Assembly: GCA_003517915.1 (NCBI GenBank) | Contig: DOZQ01000047.1 | Coordinates: 1-5,908 of the forward strand | Reading direction: 5' to 3' | Length of the DNA stretch: 5,908 bases | Origin: Oscillospiraceae bacterium | GTDB lineage: Bacteria > Bacillota > Clostridia > Oscillospirales > Acutalibacteraceae | Shown here: positions 1 through 3,400 of the stretch, in pieces | How the letters are laid out: each line of letters opens with the position of its first letter | Position numbering within the stretch: position 1 is the first letter of the stretch | Notes under the pieces: generated by a model | The model's input: the letters and a program-made list of their open reading frames with translations, nothing else | Databases searched by the model: none | What the model was told of the DNA's origin: nothing | Made by a program: the position numbers and the translations under genes

Positions 1-1
1 A

Positions 2-34
2 ATTGAGGATCAAGGCTACGATGTAATCGCGTAA
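2..34 (+). CDS. possible 3' end of an upstream gene (partial)
   Basis: The first bases read as IEDQGYDVIA followed by a TAA at 32-34. A strong hairpin starts 20 bases later, which is the layout expected at the end of a transcription unit. Only ten codons are visible, so no family can be named. The frame beginning at base 3 also reads a few codons (LRIKATM) before a TAA at 24-26, so the choice of frame is not secure, and the stretch may not be coding at all. Confidence 0.25.
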   Translation: MEDQGYDVIA

Positions 35-54
35 TAACCGGATTTATGTAATGT

Positions 55-124
55 AATCGGAATGAACCGCCTCTCGCGGCCAGCTTGCCGGCCGGGAATT
101 TATGAGGAGCGGTTCATTCCGATT
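55..124. terminator. long inverted repeat, probable intrinsic terminator or fold-back element
   Basis: The arms at 55-70 (AATCGGAATGAACCGC) and 109-124 (GCGGTTCATTCCGATT) are perfect reverse complements over 16 bp. Inward, pairing continues after one mismatch (C71/A108) through 72-76 with 103-107, with two G-U wobbles. A second stem, 77-81 (CGGCC) with 90-94 (GGCCG), caps it around an 8-base loop. The right arm runs into a short T tract (123-126, then AATT), so on the + strand it looks like a terminator between a possible upstream gene and the hydrolase promoter. The T tract is short and the stem long for a standard intrinsic terminator, so a small dispersed repeat or an RNA processing site are alternatives. 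Confidence 0.55.
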
Positions 125-147
125 TTAATTCTGGAATAAGAGGATAG

Positions 148-165
148 AAACATTTATCCATGTTT
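148..165. repeat. short inverted repeat upstream of the promoter
   Basis: AAACAT (148-153) and ATGTTT (160-165) are perfect 6-bp arms around a 6-base spacer. The site lies just upstream of the proposed -35 element, where an activator or repressor could bind. It is AT-rich and short enough to arise by chance, and I recognise no known operator in it. It is listed because it is the only structure seen between the hairpin at 55-124 and the promoter. Confidence 0.2.
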
Positions 166-181
166 GTGGGAAAAATTGACC

Positions 182-210
182 TATACATCTAACCTAAAAA
201 AGTGTATAAT
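182..210 (+). promoter_or_regulatory. probable sigma-A promoter of the hydrolase gene
   Basis: A consensus -10 box TATAAT lies at 205-210. Seventeen bases upstream is TATACA (182-187), which matches the -35 consensus TTGACA at 4 of 6 positions. Transcription would start near 217, giving a 5' leader of roughly 160 nt before the ATG at 380. A better-looking TTGACC at 176-181 is 23 bp from the -10 box, too far for a normal sigma-A promoter. The -10 box is convincing; the -35 assignment is less so. Confidence 0.55.
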
Positions 211-223
211 AATTATGAGATTC

Positions 224-342
224 TAATGCATATTTCACAGAGGAAATTGAATATAATTGCACAAATAATTTATTTTTACTCATTTTCTCTGAGCAGTTTA
301 TATGAGGAGGTGACGCTGCGAACCGTTAATCAATATGCATTA
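224..342 (+). promoter_or_regulatory. structured 5' leader with nested complementary segments
   Basis: TAATGCATATT (224-234) is the perfect reverse complement of AATATGCATTA (332-342), 11 bp. Inside it, CAGAGGAAAT (238-247) pairs with ATTTTCTCTG (282-291) over 10 positions with one G-U. A weak third stem is possible, GCAG (293-296) with CTGC (316-319), placing a consensus Shine-Dalgarno sequence (305-313) in its loop. Together these could form a three-way junction starting a few bases after the predicted transcription start. The segments are visible directly; the fold and any regulatory role are inferred. The region is AT-rich, which raises the chance of fortuitous pairing. I do not recognise it as a known riboswitch. 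Confidence 0.3.
305..313 (+). promoter_or_regulatory. orphan Shine-Dalgarno sequence in the leader
   Basis: AGGAGGTGA is a full match to the anti-Shine-Dalgarno 3' end of 16S rRNA, yet it lies 66 bases before the real start codon and has no ATG, GTG or TTG at a usable distance. The only nearby candidate is a CTG at 316, which opens a ten-codon reading frame (LRTVNQYALY, stop at 346-348). It may be a ribosome standby site, the ribosome binding site of a leader peptide, or chance. Confidence 0.35.
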
Positions 343-367
343 TATTAGTTTTTGAACCAAAAAAATC

Positions 368-374
368 AAGGAGG
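368..374 (+). promoter_or_regulatory. ribosome binding site of the hydrolase gene
   Basis: AAGGAGG lies 5 bases before the ATG at 380, a near-ideal Gram-positive ribosome binding site. It fixes the start, because the encoded N-terminus is then a complete signal peptide beginning MKRK. Confidence 0.9.
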
Positions 375-379
375 ATCAT

Positions 380-463
380 ATGAAAAGGAAAGCTTTGGCA
401 CTTACACTCGCGGTTATTATGGCCGCGATGATTATTCCGGCCGCAAGCTTTGGCGCTTTGGCC
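380..463 (+). other. signal peptide (Sec, signal peptidase I)
   Basis: Residues 1-28 have a basic start (MKRK), a hydrophobic core (ALALTLAVIMAAMIIPAA) and a small-residue end, GALA, before ADPQ. The A-x-A pattern at 26-28 predicts cleavage after A28. There is no lipobox cysteine, so this is not a lipoprotein. The protein is therefore expected outside the membrane. Confidence 0.9.
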
Positions 464-3400
464 GCCGACCCCCAGTATAACGGCGAGACCTGGTACAGTG
501 AGATAGGCGTAACCCAGATAGGGCGCGAATATCCGCACTCGTCTTATGTTACATACCAAAACGACCCGGCGCTTGCGCTGGCAAACGAGAAATCGGTTTT
601 CACAAAGGATCCGGCAAGATCGGATTATTATCAGCTTTTAAGCAGTGAAACCGAATGGAAGTTCTTTTTTGCCAGAAGTCTTTCCGAGCGCCTGGTAAGG
701 GGCGACGACCGCTCCAAGCTCACCTACGGCAGCGAGGTCGGCTGGAACACCGCCGGCTGGGATACCATCCCGGTGCCCTCGAACTGGCAGCAGATAAGGG
801 GTGAGAACCTCTCTTTCAAATACGAGCCGCCGGTTTATCAAAACCATCATTACCCGTGGTACGGCACCGAGACCGAAAACATCTCGCAGTATACCACCGC
901 GCCGACCACCAACAACACTGTCGGCCATTATCAAAGAACCTTCACGCTGGATGAGGGCTGGGAAAACCGCAACACCTTTATATGCTTCGACGCGGTGGAC
1001 TCCTGCTTCTATTTATGGGTAGACGGCAATTTCGTCGGCTACGCGGAGGACAGCTTTACCGCGTCGCACTTTAACCTGACGCCCTACCTTGACCCGGCGC
1101 TTGACGAGCATGTTCTGTCGGTGCAGGTTTACAAGTGGTCGACCGGCAGCTACCTTGAAAATCAGGATACTATTCATCATTCCGGCATCTTCCACGACGT
1201 GTATCTTTATTCAAAGGATTCTCTCGAGCTGCGCGACTATTTCATCACCACCGACTTGGACGACAACTATGTAAACGCTACGCTGAACCTTGAGGCGAAC
1301 GTGCGCAACTTAGGCCAGAATAATCCCGCGCCGGCCACCGTGGAGGCGACACTCTACGACGCGCAGGACAGGCCGGTTTGGGACGCGCCGCTGGTTATAG
1401 CGGCAGATCTTTCGGGCAAAGCAGTGGGCGAAGAGATTGTCGTAAGCGGCAGTAAATTGGTCGAGGCTCCGGCTTTATGGTTCGCGGACACCCCGAATCT
1501 CTACCGTCTGCTGATTCAGGTAAAGCAGGGCGGCGTTGTTCGCGAGACAATAGTTCAGCGGTTCGGTTTTCGCGAAATAGGCAAAAAGACCATTTTGAAA
1601 AACGGGATAACCAAGGAAAGCATGATCATAAACGGCAAAAAGATAATGCTGCGCGGCGTCAACCGTTCTGAGACCGACCCGTATAAGGGTCGAGCCATCG
1701 GCCCGGACGAGATTACAAAAGACCTTCAGCTCATGAAGAGCCACAACGTCAACGCGCTGCGCATGTCGCATTACCCCAACCATCCCTATACCTACGCGCT
1801 CGCGGACGAGTGGGGCATTTACGTTTGCGACGAGGCCAATGTGGAGTCGCATTACGCCGCGACCAGCTCCGGTATACCGTCGAGGTGGGCCAACTGGATT
1901 CCGCCGGTTATGGACAGGATGCAGAACATGGTCGAGCGCGACAAAAACCACTCGTCGGTCGTGATCTGGTCGCTGGGCAACGAGGCGACTTACAATAACG
2001 ACGCGTCTCAGGCGCTTAACGAAAATGTTTATAGCATGTACGCGGCCTCGGCCTGGACGGTTAGAAGAGACCCCACAAGGCTAAGGAAATATGAGCGCGA
2101 CAACCGCTTTTACAGGACGCAGCCGCGCGTAAACTCCATAGTGGATATCACCAGCCGGCAGTATCCGTCGCCATCGGGTACGAGCAGCGAGGTCAACGGC
2201 ACCTCCACCGTTTCCCCCTATATCTGGTCGGAGTACGCCCACGCGATGGGCAACGGCCTGGGCCATTTTGACGAATACTGGGCGATTGCCAGAGCCAACG
2301 AAAACCACAACGGCGGCTTTGTCTGGGACTGGATCGACCAGACGGTCATGATGGAGGTCGTCAACACCTATGCCTATCAGTTTGCCGACCCGCAGTATAC
2401 AAACGAGACGGTCAGCATAAATGGCACGGTCGAAGAGGGCATGAACGGCTCAAAGGCCGTAAACGGTCACTATTTCCATAACGCGCCCTCGCCGACGGCG
2501 AGAAGCAGCGCCGTCACGCTGGAAGCGTGGGTAAAACCCGAAAGAAACGCGAACGCCCACAACACCATTATCTCAAAGGGAGACAGCGGCTATACCCTAA
2601 AGCTCGACAAGCGCAGCGGCCACGTGCTGGAATTCTTTATGAACGGCTACAGCCCGGGAACGGTCACCTACAATATGCCGGACGAATTCTATGACGGCGA
2701 ATGGAAGCACATAGTCGGCGTCGCGCAGGCTAACCGGCTGTACCTCTATTACAACGGCGCTTTGGTAGGTCAGGGTAATACCGGCGCGGCGCCTTACGAC
2801 ACCCAGACCGGCAGGGGAATCACGGTAGGCAACGCCCCCGATTACACAGACCGGCGCTTCGTGGGGCTTATAAACTCGGTGGGCGTTTATAACGTAGGGC
2901 TGACCGCCGAGCAGGTCACAGATGCTTGGAACGCCAAGACCCTGTTTGCGGCCGCCGCCGAAAATATTGTCTACAAGGCGGATTTCAGCGACAGCGATAT
3001 TATAGTAAGCAGCACAAATTATCCTGAGGGGGAATATTACGGCTTCGGCGGCGATTTCAGCCCGAGCAATGACAATGACTTCTGCGCGAACGGCATAATC
3101 AACGCCAACCGCGAGGTGTCGGCGGAGCTTATCCAAATGAAGAAAACCCATCAGGAAATTTCTTTCTATTCCGACAACGCGGACGACGGCGCAAAAGACG
3201 GCAGGATCCGCATAGTCAACGAATTCTTAAATACCAATTTGGATCAATACACCATCAGCTGGAAGCTGACCGAGGACTCCAAAACCCTCCAGTCGGGGAC
3301 ACTTGAGAATTTCGCGCTCGCGCCGCTCGGCGAGACGACCGTACAGCTTCCCCTTGAGCAAGTCGACGCCAAGCCCGGGTCGGATTATCTTCTTGTGCTC

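Noticed and set aside
176..181. TTGACC as the -35 element
   Set aside because: The distance to the TATAAT at 205-210 is 23 bp, well beyond the usual 16-18 bp, and no second -10 box lies at the right spacing.
160..192. Ten-codon frame MFVGKIDLYI
   Set aside because: The nearest purine-rich site (AAGAGG around 138-143) is too far upstream, and the frame overlaps the proposed promoter.
247..348. TTG-initiated 33-codon leader peptide frame
   Set aside because: The purine stretch before it (AGAGG, 239-243) is only 3 bases from the TTG, and the start is non-standard. The peptide has no run of regulatory codons suggesting attenuation.
332..353. AT-rich stem followed by TTTTT as a leader terminator
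   Set aside because: The outer leader stem is almost all A-T, its partner arm is 100 bases away, and the T run is short and separated from it, so it does not resemble an intrinsic terminator.
1475..1951. 158-codon open frame on the - strand
   Set aside because: It overlaps the catalytic barrel coding sequence in antisense and shows no motif of its own.
2597..3151. 184-codon open frame on the - strand
   Set aside because: It lies wholly inside the LamG/barrel coding sequence, which has clear protein motifs on the + strand. It has no recognisable domain and is a by-product of GC-rich third codon positions.
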